Source of the DNA: Pseudomonadales bacterium
GTDB taxonomy: Bacteria; Pseudomonadota; Gammaproteobacteria; Pseudomonadales; Azotimanducaceae
Reading direction: 5' to 3'
Assembly (NCBI GenBank): GCA_028283025.1
Contig: JAPYNO010000091.1
Location: forward strand, 1 to 64,000
DNA: 64,000 nt
The notes under the pieces were generated by a model. That model made no database searches and had not been told where the DNA came from. It saw only the letters and a list, made by a program, of their open reading frames with translations. A program made the position numbers and the translations under genes. How positions within the stretch are numbered: position 1 is the first letter of the stretch; the number at the start of each line of letters is the position of its first letter. Shown here one piece after another: positions 57,020-64,000 of the stretch.

Positions 57020-57204
57020 ACGCTTCTCAGTGTCTCCTCAATTGGGTTGGTGGGTTGGCAGGCCAGTCGCGAGTTTGAGAACCGACCCAAGATCAAACAA
57101 ACGAATCATTTTGGCGTGAAAGCGCGTCAGAATCAAGAACCGATTGTGCCGCTTCTGCCCATGCGATACTAACGACTTGCGAATTTCAAGCAGGTCACAC
57201 ACAA

Positions 57205-58869
57205 ATGGATCAAGTCAAGCGAGAGAGTCTAGAGGCCGATGTGCTCATTGTCGGCGGCGGGCCTGCGGGCCTCGCCGCTGCCTGCCGCCTCATGCAGCTC
57301 GCAGCCGAGGACAATCAGGAACTCATGGTCTGCCTCGTCGAAAAAGGCTCCGAGATCGGTGCGCACATTCTCTCGGGCGCCATCCTTGAGCCGACCGCGC
57401 TCAATGAGTTGTTCCCAAACGCATCAGAACAGGGCGCGCCGCTCAATAATCCTGTCACTTCCGAAGACATGTACTTTATGACCTCGAAATCCTCAAGCAT
57501 TCGGGTGCCGCACTTCCTATTGCCAAAGGACATGACCAACGAAGGCAATCATGCCTTGAGTCTTGGCAACATGGCGCGTTGGCTTGGGGAGCAGGCCGAG
57601 AACATGGGCGTCAACATTTTTCCCGGATTCGCCGCAAGCGAAGCAATCATCGAAGACGGCAAAATTGTCGGAGTGCTCACAGGTGACATGGGGGTTGACC
57701 GCCAAGGCGAACCGAAGAGCGCCTTTCAGCCTGGCTATGAGATCCGCGCCAAGTACACGCTGTTTGCCGAAGGCTGCCGCGGACACCTTGGCAAGCAGCT
57801 AATCGAGAAGTTTGATCTTGCCAAGGATGCGGACACCCAGCACTACGCCATCGGCCTCAAGGAGCTTTGGGATGTGAATCCGGACAAGCATGCGCCAGGT
57901 CGCATCATTCATTCTCTAGGCTGGCCGCTCAGTTTTGGCCGCAGCGCAACAGGCGGTGGATTTCTCTACCATCTGCCGAACAATCAAGTCTCACTCGGCT
58001 TGATTGTCGATCTCAGCTACAGCAATCCGCACTTGTCGCCTTTTGATGAGATGCAGCGCTGGAAGCAGCATCCGCTGGTCTCAAGCATCTTGCAAGGTGG
58101 CGAACGGCGCGCGTATGGCGCGCGCGCGATTGTCAAAGGCGGTTTCTACGCCTTGCCAAGGCTTGGACTCCCAGGTGCGCTACTCGTCGGCGACGATGCC
58201 GGCTTCCTGAACCCCTTGAAAATCAAAGGCAGTCACACGGCAATGAAGTCCGGCATGGTCGCCGCCGAAGCCCTGTTTGAATCCTTGCAGGCAGGCACTG
58301 ACGGCGGTATTGACCTATCGTCACGCTATGCGGAACTGGTGCGCGAATCCTGGCTTCACGACGAACTGTATCGCGCCCGCAACTTCGGCGGCGAGGTACA
58401 CAAGCTCGGCACACTCGTTGGTTCGGCCGCTGTATGGTGCGAGCAAGTTCTGTTTCGCGGTCGCCTTGGCATCAAGGTGAGCGACCACACGCCAGACCAT
58501 GCGACGCTCAAGAGCGCGAACAGCGCGCCTCGAATCGATTATGCAAAGCCAGATGGGGTGATCAGCTTCGACAAATCTTCGTCTGTGTATCTCTCCAACA
58601 CTAACCATGAGGAAGATCAGCCATGCCATTTGCAGCTCGCCGATGCCGAGTTGCCAATTCGCGACAACCTGCCGACCTTTGATGAGCCAGCGCAGCGCTA
58701 CTGCCCTGCCGGGGTCTATGAAGTGGTCGAAGCCGAATCAGGCCCGCAGTTCGTCATCAATGCGCAAAATTGCGTGCACTGCAAGACCTGCGACATCAAA
58801 GATCCAGCGCAGAACATCAACTGGGTAGCGCCGGAGGGCGCTGGCGGGCCGAACTATCCGAATATGTGA
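57205..58869 (+). CDS. etfD: electron transfer flavoprotein-ubiquinone oxidoreductase
   Basis: A 554-residue membrane-associated enzyme oxidising ETF and reducing ubiquinone. FAD-binding VLIVGGGPAGLAAACRL at the N-terminus; the central KGSHTAMKSGMVAAEALFE is typical; and the C-terminal 4Fe-4S ferredoxin-like part has RYCPAGVYEV and NAQNCVHCKTCDIKDPAQNI with four cysteines. It is the electron sink for the EtfAB and acyl-CoA dehydrogenase of this window. Confidence 0.96.
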   Translation: MDQVKRESLEADVLIVGGGPAGLAAACRLMQLAAEDNQELMVCLVEKGSEIGAHILSGAILEPTALNELFPNASEQGAPLNNPVTSEDMYFMTSKSSSIRVPHFLLPKDMTNEGNHALSLGNMARWLGEQAENMGVNIFPGFAASEAIIEDGKIVGVLTGDMGVDRQGEPKSAFQPGYEIRAKYTLFAEGCRGHLGKQLIEKFDLAKDADTQHYAIGLKELWDVNPDKHAPGRIIHSLGWPLSFGRSATGGGFLYHLPNNQVSLGLIVDLSYSNPHLSPFDEMQRWKQHPLVSSILQGGERRAYGARAIVKGGFYALPRLGLPGALLVGDDAGFLNPLKIKGSHTAMKSGMVAAEALFESLQAGTDGGIDLSSRYAELVRESWLHDELYRARNFGGEVHKLGTLVGSAAVWCEQVLFRGRLGIKVSDHTPDHATLKSANSAPRIDYAKPDGVISFDKSSSVYLSNTNHEEDQPCHLQLADAELPIRDNLPTFDEPAQRYCPAGVYEVVEAESGPQFVINAQNCVHCKTCDIKDPAQNINWVAPEGAGGPNYPNM

Positions 58870-58886
58870 ACACACCCAAGCATGCC

Positions 58887-59501
58887 TCAAGCTACGCCCT
58901 GCCCTGCCCGCTCAAGCCGATGAAACACACCGAAGCTCCAAATGCCGAACCAGCCCTGCTGTTCGGTCAATTCATCAGCCAAGCGAAAGTGCGCCGCCCT
59001 TGAAAAGCGCGCCATCAAGCCATCGCGTACATCGACGCACGGACAGGCGCCCTCGCCGCTTGGGAGCGGCTGCATGAAAAGCTGGCCTGCGTACCTCACC
59101 GCCACCCATTCATCAACGTTTATGCACACGGCGAGCCGCGACTTCTCGCCGCAACCGTCGAGCTCAAAGTCCACAACGCGAAAAGGCGTATCCTCGACCT
59201 CGATCACAGCTTTCTCAACAGGCGTCACCAAGAAGTGGCGCTGCCCCTCGCAGCGAAGCAGCGATGCAAACAGCGCGACCATTTCACTTCGCTTGATTTC
59301 GCACCCTTGATGAAACCAGCGCCCGTCGGCATTGATGCGCATGAACGATTCGACTTCGCGGTTCGGATGCCATGCCGAGACATCGGGCGCGCTTCGCGCC
59401 TTCGTTGCGTCGAGTAGACGGTCGATGAGGTCTGCTTTTGCTTCCACAAGATGTATTCTACTCGCGCCGCTTCGCTTGAAATACGCGCCGCACTCGCCCA
59501 T
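58887..59501 (-). CDS. DUF1285 family protein
   Basis: A 204-residue protein. RWFHQGCEIKRSEMVALFASLLRCEG (quoted in parts RWFHQGCEIKR and MVALFASLLRCEG), HFLVTPVEKAVIEVEDTPF and DVRDGLMARFSRAAHFRLAD match DUF1285, a widespread proteobacterial family of unknown function with a PH-like fold. It is convergent with etfD and its start is 30 bp from the divergent xthA start. The exact start is uncertain. Confidence 0.8.
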   Translation of the reverse strand: MGECGAYFKRSGASRIHLVEAKADLIDRLLDATKARSAPDVSAWHPNREVESFMRINADGRWFHQGCEIKRSEMVALFASLLRCEGQRHFLVTPVEKAVIEVEDTPFRVVDFELDGCGEKSRLAVCINVDEWVAVRYAGQLFMQPLPSGEGACPCVDVRDGLMARFSRAAHFRLADELTEQQGWFGIWSFGVFHRLERAGQGVA

Positions 59502-59531
59502 GATTCTTGATTTGCGCCTCGCAATACCGAC

Positions 59532-60347
59532 ATGAAAATCGTTTCATTCAACGTCAACAGCATCCGCAAGCGATTTCACCAGGTTGCGGCCTTGCTCGAT
59601 AAGCATTCGCCTGAAATCGTCGCGTTTCAGGAAACGAAGGTCATCGATGCGGAGTTTCCCTTTGACGACATACGCGAGCTTGGACTGCCGCATATCGAAG
59701 TGTTCGGGCAAAAGACACATTACGGTGTCGCCGTGGCCTCAACGATTGCGCCAAAGACCGTTCAGCACGGATTCGACTGGCGCGAGGCCGACCAGCAGCG
59801 CCGTTTCCAAGCGCTCACCTATGCAACAGACAAAGGCGAGATTACAGTGCTGAACGGCTACTACCCGCAAGGCGAGGCGCGCTCCCATGCGGTGAAATTC
59901 CCCGCCAAGCGGCAGTTCTACGAGGATCTGCTCAAATTCCTGCAGGCGCGCTGCTCGCCTGATTCGCTGCTGCTCGCCCTCGGCGATATGAATGTGGCAC
60001 CCAATGATATCGATGTGCAGATTGGCGAAAAGAACGCCTTGCGCTGGCTGCGCACCGGCAAGTGTGCGTTTCTGCCTGAAGAGCGCGAATGGCTCGATAC
60101 ACTGATGGGCTGGGGGCTCATTGATTGCTACGCGCACATGACGTCTGATGAGAACCGCACCGCAAGCTGGTTCGACTACCGCACGCGCGGCTTTGAAGAC
60201 GAGCCGAGGCGCGGGCTGAGAATTGATCTCCTACTTGCGACGAAGCCGCTGCTCAAGCGGCTCAGGCGTGCTGGCATCGACCTCGACATTCGCGCCATGA
60301 CCCAACCTTCCGACCATGCGCCCGTGTGGTGCGAATTCGACCTATAG
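59532..60347 (+). CDS. xthA: exodeoxyribonuclease III
   Basis: A 271-residue EEP-family nuclease. Motifs: MKIVSFNVNSIRKR with Asn, AFQETKVIDAEFP with the catalytic Glu, GDMNVAPNDIDV, and SDHAPVWCEF with the catalytic Asp-His. It is an AP endonuclease/3'-exonuclease of base excision repair, close in size to E. coli XthA (268). Confidence 0.95.
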   Translation: MKIVSFNVNSIRKRFHQVAALLDKHSPEIVAFQETKVIDAEFPFDDIRELGLPHIEVFGQKTHYGVAVASTIAPKTVQHGFDWREADQQRRFQALTYATDKGEITVLNGYYPQGEARSHAVKFPAKRQFYEDLLKFLQARCSPDSLLLALGDMNVAPNDIDVQIGEKNALRWLRTGKCAFLPEEREWLDTLMGWGLIDCYAHMTSDENRTASWFDYRTRGFEDEPRRGLRIDLLLATKPLLKRLRRAGIDLDIRAMTQPSDHAPVWCEFDL

Positions 60348-60358
60348 GCGCTCCGCTT

Positions 60359-61630
60359 ATGACGCAACCAAGTGCGGGCGCTTCATCGCCGCGCAACTAT
60401 GTCCTCGGCATTCTGGTCGTCGTCTATGTATTCAATTTCGTTGATCGGCAAATCCTGTCGATCCTGCTCGAACCGATCAAGCTTGAGCTTGCGCTCACCG
60501 ACACCCAGCTCGGCTTTCTCTCCGGCATCGCCTTCGCGATTTTCTATGCCACGCTCGGCATGCCCATTGCGCGCATCGCAGACAGGACTTCGCGCACAGG
60601 CGTCATCGCAGTCTGCCTATCCTTGTGGAGCCTGATGACCGCGCTTTGCGGGCTCGCAACCAATTTCGTCCAACTGCTGCTCGCGCGTATCGGCGTCGCC
60701 GTCGGCGAAGCAGGCGGCAGCCCGCCAGCACATTCCTTGATCTCGGACTACTTTCCGCCCGAATCCAGAGCCACTGCGCTTAGCATCTATTCGCTCGGCA
60801 TTCCGATTGGCACCATGTTTGGGCTCTTGATCGGCGGCTGGATCAACGAGTTGTTTGGCTGGCGCCTCGCATTCATGGTGGTCGGGCTACCCGGCATACT
60901 GCTCGCGATCATCTTCAAACTGACGGTTCGAGAGCCAGTACGGCCCGACGTTGCGAAGGCTGCGGCGAACACTTCGATAGCGCTCGTTGCGCGCTATCTG
61001 TGGCGGCAGAAATCCTTTATGCATCTCGCAATCGGCGCAGCCTTGCACGCATTCGTAGGCTATGGTTTAGTGATTTGGAATCCGGCGTTTTTCATTCGCT
61101 CGCATGGCCTTGAGACTGGCGAGATTGGCACCAATCTCGCCCTTATCTCCGGTATCGTCGGCGGTGTCGGTACTTTTTTTGGCGGCTGGATTGCGGACAA
61201 GCTCGCCCCTCGCGATCTTCGCTGGTACATGTGGGCACCCTTGATCGGGCTTGTGATCACGGTGCCCTTTCTTGTCATCGTGTATCTGCTTGATTCGCAT
61301 GTATTCGCGTTTGCTCTCTTTACGATTCCGACATTCTTCGGCTCGCTCTACCTTGGCCCCTCATTCGCTGCGACGCAGAGCCTCGTGCCTGCACACATGC
61401 GCGCTGTCGCCGCCGCTGTGCTGCTGTTCATCATCAATATCATTGGCCTCGGTCTTGGCCCGCAGGTGGTCGGCATCATCAGCGACCTCCTGCACCCAAC
61501 ATTCGCATCCGAGTCTCTGCGCTATTCGCTGATCATTGTCGCTGTGCTCAATCTCATCGCTGCGATACACTACTGGCAAGCCGCAAAAACGCTAGTCGCT
61601 GACTTTTCTCGCGCTGAAAAGAATTCTTAA
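60359..61630 (+). CDS. MFS transporter (spinster-like)
   Basis: A 423-residue transporter with about twelve transmembrane helices. The N-terminus SPRNYVLGILVVVYVFNFVD-RQILS, GMPIARIADRTSRTGVI (the MFS loop 2-3 motif) and GVAVGEAGGSPPAHSLISDYF place it in the Spinster/sphingosine-1-phosphate-like branch that often transports organic acids or lipids. The ATG at 60359 follows the xthA stop. The substrate is not deducible. Confidence 0.87.
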   Translation: MTQPSAGASSPRNYVLGILVVVYVFNFVDRQILSILLEPIKLELALTDTQLGFLSGIAFAIFYATLGMPIARIADRTSRTGVIAVCLSLWSLMTALCGLATNFVQLLLARIGVAVGEAGGSPPAHSLISDYFPPESRATALSIYSLGIPIGTMFGLLIGGWINELFGWRLAFMVVGLPGILLAIIFKLTVREPVRPDVAKAAANTSIALVARYLWRQKSFMHLAIGAALHAFVGYGLVIWNPAFFIRSHGLETGEIGTNLALISGIVGGVGTFFGGWIADKLAPRDLRWYMWAPLIGLVITVPFLVIVYLLDSHVFAFALFTIPTFFGSLYLGPSFAATQSLVPAHMRAVAAAVLLFIINIIGLGLGPQVVGIISDLLHPTFASESLRYSLIIVAVLNLIAAIHYWQAAKTLVADFSRAEKNS

Positions 61631-61635
61631 CCCCC

Positions 61636-62403
61636 ATGTCAACTTTCAATCGCGCTGGTCGCGACATCTATTTTGAGACACACGGCGAAGGCCCTGCCCT
61701 CATGCTTTCACACGGATTTTCTGCCACTTCAAGGATGTGGACAGGACAGCTAAGTGCGCTATCGCAAGTATGCAGCGTCATCCTCTGGGATATGTGTGGC
61801 CATGGTCAGTCTGATTCACCAAGCGACGCGAGCGTCTACAGCGAAGCCGAAACCGTGGAAGACATGAAGTGCCTGCTTGACCAGCTTGGGCATCGCGAGG
61901 CGATCATTGCAGGTCTCTCGCTCGGCGGCTACATGTCGTTGGCTTTTCATGCAACCTATCCTGAATACGTCCGGGCGTTACTCATTTTCGATACCGGCCC
62001 CGGCTTCAAGCGCACAGAACCTCGTGAAGCTTGGAACGCACAAGCGCGCTCAAGGGCCGACCAATTAGATGCGCAAGGTCTCTCAGCCCTCGATTCGATG
62101 AGCATAGAAATGGCGAAGAGCCAGCATCGCTCTGCATTTGGCTTGGCCATGGCCGCACGCCATATGCTCGTGCAGTCAAACGCTCGTGTGATCGAATCTC
62201 TGCCAAGCATCAGCGTGCCCACCCTTGTGCTCGTAGGTGAACAGGACACTCCCTTTATCGCCGCGACCGACTACATGGCGAATAAGATCCAAAATGCCGA
62301 GAAAGTCGTCATCAAAGGCGCGGGGCACGCGGCAAATATAGATCGCCGTCAAGCGTTTAACAAAGCTGTCCTTGATTTCCTAAAAGACAATCAGCTTGCT
62401 TGA
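61636..62403 (+). CDS. alpha/beta-hydrolase
   Basis: A 255-residue alpha/beta-hydrolase. The nucleophile elbow is AGLSLGGYMSLAF (Ser about 96), the oxyanion HG is in LSHGFSATSRMW, Asp is in LVLVGEQDTPF and His in IKGAGHAANIDR. The family includes 3-oxoadipate enol-lactonase-like and esterase enzymes; substrate unknown. It follows the MFS gene by 5 bp, so the pair may import and hydrolyse one compound. Its 3' end overlaps pyrF by 13 bp on the opposite strand. Confidence 0.87.
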   Translation: MSTFNRAGRDIYFETHGEGPALMLSHGFSATSRMWTGQLSALSQVCSVILWDMCGHGQSDSPSDASVYSEAETVEDMKCLLDQLGHREAIIAGLSLGGYMSLAFHATYPEYVRALLIFDTGPGFKRTEPREAWNAQARSRADQLDAQGLSALDSMSIEMAKSQHRSAFGLAMAARHMLVQSNARVIESLPSISVPTLVLVGEQDTPFIAATDYMANKIQNAEKVVIKGAGHAANIDRRQAFNKAVLDFLKDNQLA

Positions 62404-63221
62404 TCGGTACGCTCGGAAAGCAACGCTTGCACTTTCGAGTGAAGTGCTAGCAGACTCTTCCGAGCCGCGTCTGCAAAATCCTCACCCTTGCTTGCGCTTG
62501 CAATCGACCTTGAAGCATTGATAATGAGGCCGCCTTTTGGCGTGCGCGCCGCCTTGATCACCTGTGACAAATCCCCACCTTGCGCACCGATACCCGGCAC
62601 CAGCAGCGGCATGTCCCCAACAGCGCCTCGGATACGCGCGAGCTCCTTTGCGTGGGTGGCGCCCGCGACGAGCATGAGATTGCCTTGCGTGTTGGCATCC
62701 ACAACAGCCCGAACGACCCGCAAGTAGGTCGGATCGCTTTGCGGATGATTTTGCAGCCATTCGGCGTGCGGATTGCTCGTCCGACACAACACGAACACAC
62801 CTTTGTCGCTTCGCTCAGTGAAAGGAGCGAGATTCTCCAAGCCCAGATATGGCGAAACTGTCACCGCATCGGCCCGGTAGCGATCAAACGCCTCAATAGC
62901 GTAGGCTGTGCAGGTCTCGCCAATATCGCCACGCTTGGCGTCGAGAATGACCGGCGTTTGGTGATGAGCGTGAATATAGTCAATCAACTCGACAAGCACG
63001 TCTTCATGTCCGAATGCAGAAAACCATGCGATCTGCGGCTTGAAGGCGCACACCTTGTCAGCCGTCGCATCGATGATCGCTCGGCAAAATGAGAAGCTCG
63101 CCTGTGCGCCCTCGCCAAGATGCGGCGGCAAGGCTTGCGGGTTCGGGTCAAGGCCGACACACACGAGGCTCCCGCCCCGCCACGAAGCTTCGATTTTGCT
63201 AAGGAACGAGGTGGTCGGCAT
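62391..63221 (-). CDS. pyrF: orotidine 5'-phosphate decarboxylase (group 2)
   Basis: A 276-residue TIM-barrel enzyme making UMP. VCVGLDPNPQALP, the catalytic VILDAKRGDIGETCTAYA (Lys-Asp pair), AVTVSPYLGLENLAPF and LLVPGIGAQGGD are present; the DAKRGDIG form defines the group 2 enzymes. The ATG at 63221 is supported by homology; the frame continues upstream through the tRNA gene, which is not coding. A TATACT -10 on the minus strand (63228-63233) suggests a leaderless mRNA. Confidence 0.94.
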   Translation of the reverse strand: MPTTSFLSKIEASWRGGSLVCVGLDPNPQALPPHLGEGAQASFSFCRAIIDATADKVCAFKPQIAWFSAFGHEDVLVELIDYIHAHHQTPVILDAKRGDIGETCTAYAIEAFDRYRADAVTVSPYLGLENLAPFTERSDKGVFVLCRTSNPHAEWLQNHPQSDPTYLRVVRAVVDANTQGNLMLVAGATHAKELARIRGAVGDMPLLVPGIGAQGGDLSQVIKAARTPKGGLIINASRSIASASKGEDFADAARKSLLALHSKVQALLSERTDQAS

Positions 63222-63229
63222 GTGGCGAG

Positions 63230-63235
63230 TATAAT
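63230..63235 (+). promoter_or_regulatory. -10 element of tRNA-Ser overlapping the pyrF -10
   Basis: A consensus TATAAT lies 14 bases before the tRNA 5' end. On the opposite strand TATACT (63228-63233) overlaps it and points at the pyrF start codon. No good -35 is obvious for either gene. Confidence 0.45.
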
Positions 63236-63248
63236 GCCTGCCCTCAGC

Positions 63249-63336
63249 GGAGGGGTGGCAGAGCGGTTGAATGCACCGGTCTTGAAAACCGGCAAGGCGA
63301 GAGCCTTCGAGGGTTCGAATCCCTCCTCCTCCGCCA
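63249..63336 (+). tRNA. tRNA-Ser (anticodon TGA)
   Basis: An 88-nt tRNA. The acceptor GGAGGGG pairs with CTCCTCC before the G discriminator and an encoded CCA; the anticodon stem-loop CCGGT CTTGAAA ACCGG contains TGA; a long variable arm (AAGGC-GAG-AGCCTT) is typical of serine tRNA; the T-arm GAGGG TTCGAAT CCCTC is complete. It is the only RNA gene found and marks the boundary to the decayed accessory region. Confidence 0.97.
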
Positions 63337-63366
63337 CAAGAACCTCTGTCGCTTGATAGCCATAGG

Positions 63367-63546
63367 GCGTTCAATCGAATCGGGTATCAAACTGTACGGG
63401 TGCGTGGAAGCCACTATATTCTCAAGCATCCGAACAGAAGCATGATCGTGTTGCCAATGCACCGAGGAGCCGTCAAGATAGGCATCCTTCTCGATGCAAT
63501 CGAGCGGGCTGGCGTGTCACCAGAAGAGTTTGAAGAATTGCTGTGA
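63367..63546 (+). pseudogene. hicA: hicA toxin, 5'-truncated
   Basis: The frame encodes RAFNRIGYQTVRVRGSHYIL-KHPNRSMIVLPMHRG and so on to FEELL-stop, matching the HicA toxin fold with the catalytic His in RGSH. The family's first 8-10 residues are missing and no ATG, GTG or TTG occurs in frame between the tRNA and this region; only a CTG at 63346 could start it. Its 5' part is the first copy of a 63-bp direct repeat. The stop is followed 10 bp later by hicB, the expected toxin-antitoxin order. Confidence 0.75.
63370..63432 (+). repeat. 63-bp direct repeat, copy 1 (hicA fragment)
   Basis: This copy matches 63788-63850 at 59 of 63 positions; all four differences are transitions. The start-to-start distance is 418 bp and the hicB gene lies between the copies. 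Homology begins sharply at TTCAATCG in both copies. Confidence 0.9.
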
Positions 63547-63556
63547 GGTTAAGATT

Positions 63557-63772
63557 GTGGAGTATTCAGTTGTAGTCCATGAGGCTGAAGAAGGGGGTGT
63601 CTGGGTAGACGTTCCGGCGTTGCCCGGTTGCTACTCCCAAGGTGAATCGGTCGAAGAGGCTCTCGGAAACGTCAGGGAGGCCATCGCCTTGTACCTTGAA
63701 GTTCTAAGGGATGAAGGAAGGGCGGCCCCTAGGGATACTGATGTGGTCTATCAGATCAATGTGGCTGCGTAA
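63557..63772 (+). CDS. hicB: HicB-like antitoxin
   Basis: A 71-residue protein beginning at GTG 63557 with GAGG (63545-63548) eight bases upstream. YSVVVHEAEEGGVWVDVPALPGCYSQGES is shown in parts: YSVVVHEAEEGG, VWVDVPALPGCYSQGES and VEEALGNVREAIALYLE, the HicB RNase-H-like fold. It lacks the C-terminal DNA-binding domain seen in longer HicB proteins. Its toxin partner upstream looks broken, so it may be an orphan. Confidence 0.85.
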   Translation: MEYSVVVHEAEEGGVWVDVPALPGCYSQGESVEEALGNVREAIALYLEVLRDEGRAAPRDTDVVYQINVAA

Positions 63773-63787
63773 CACCTGACCATTTCA

Positions 63788-63850
63788 TTCAATCGAATCG
63801 GGTATCAGACTGTACGGGTGCGTGGAAACCACCATGTTCTCAAGCATCCG
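63788..63850 (+). repeat. 63-bp direct repeat, copy 2 (hicA fragment)
   Basis: This is the partner of 63370-63432. Recombination between the copies would delete hicB and the end of the first hicA remnant. Confidence 0.9.
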
Positions 63851-63865
63851 GCTATATTTCGATAG
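63788..63865 (+). pseudogene. second hicA fragment (25 codons)
   Basis: The frame reads FNRIGYQTVRVRGNHHVLKH then PAIFR and a stop. It has only the middle of HicA, with the catalytic His region changed to RGNH, and lacks both ends. The first 63 bp are copy 2 of the direct repeat. It begins 15 bp after the hicB stop and is evidently a remnant. Confidence 0.75.
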
Positions 63866-63884
63866 ATGAAAGGGTGAAGTAATC

Positions 63885-64000
63885 ATGGCTGTGAAGGTCA
63901 CAGCATCTGACAGGCTGTATTTTAAGAAGCTTGGTGAATTGAATCGAGAAGTGAGGTGCTCCCCATTCCCTGGACAGTTCGAGGGCGGAAATAAGGTATG
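63885..64000 (+). CDS. 5' part of an unidentified gene running off the right edge
   Basis: An ATG at 63885 follows an AAAGGG purine stretch and opens a frame through the window end, reading MAVKVTASDRLYFKKLGELN then REVRCSPFPGQFEGGNKV. I do not recognise the family. It is basic and shows no signal peptide. It belongs to the accessory stretch after tRNA-Ser. Confidence 0.45.
   Translation, partial: MAVKVTASDRLYFKKLGELNREVRCSPFPGQFEGGNKV

Overview
The window looks like chromosome from a free-living, aerobic gammaproteobacterium with moderately high GC. Most genes are housekeeping genes in arrangements typical of that class: rpoZ-spoT-ridA-recG, hslV-hslU, mutS-fdxA, an XpsE-M-like type II secretion operon, moaCDE, and etfBA facing an ETF-ubiquinone oxidoreductase. 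The genus cannot be fixed from the sequence. No ribosomal RNA, phage or transposase gene is visible.

Layout. 1-266: control region with an 11-bp-period array of Pho-box half-sites between a gene running off the left edge and a small lipoprotein. 547-8793 (minus): LLM monooxygenase-like protein, ubiB, ubiE, DUF971 protein, hslU, hslV, SPOR protein and priA. 8952-13853 (plus): rpoZ, spoT, ridA, recG; recG has no standard start codon where its homology begins. 13883-15954 (minus): an AT-richer restriction-modification pair. 16035-21595 (minus): fdxA, mutS, mpl and a PPi-type phosphofructokinase. 21771-24358 (plus): amidohydrolase and SDR dehydrogenase. 24355-28019 (minus): uvrB and a secreted metallophosphoesterase. 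28144-31364 (plus): a three-gene module of lipoprotein protease, inactive transglutaminase-7TM protein and ATP-grasp ligase. 31382-38396: sppA, murF, purB, mnmA, moaCDE. 38621-39426: a secreted unknown protein followed by five back-to-back hairpins. 39621-44813 (plus): icd, then an HMG-CoA-synthase-like/DUF35 fusion, an SCP-x-type thiolase and an acyl-CoA dehydrogenase. 44919-52314 (plus): gspEFGHIJKLM without C, D or N. 52431-53001: a toxin-antitoxin pair. 53181-63221: cytochrome b561, YceI, pyrB, etfAB, etfD, DUF1285 protein, xthA, MFS transporter, alpha/beta hydrolase, pyrF. 63249-64000: tRNA-Ser(TGA), then a decayed hicA/hicB locus with 63-bp direct repeats.

How the genes fit together. 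EtfAB and EtfD pass electrons from acyl-CoA dehydrogenases such as the one at 43611 to ubiquinone, which UbiE and UbiB help to make; the thiolase and dehydrogenase at 42375-44813 suggest beta-oxidation-like metabolism of an unusual acyl-CoA. HslUV, SppA, MutS, UvrB, RecG, PriA and ExoIII cover protein and DNA quality control. Mpl and MurF serve peptidoglycan recycling and synthesis; PyrB, PyrF and PurB serve nucleotide synthesis.

The best candidates for new biology are the hairpin array (39238-39426), the HMG-CoA-synthase-like fusion that appears to have lost its catalytic triad (40883-42331), the protease/transglutaminase-7TM/ATP-grasp module (28144-31364), the Pho-box array (130-202) and the recG start.
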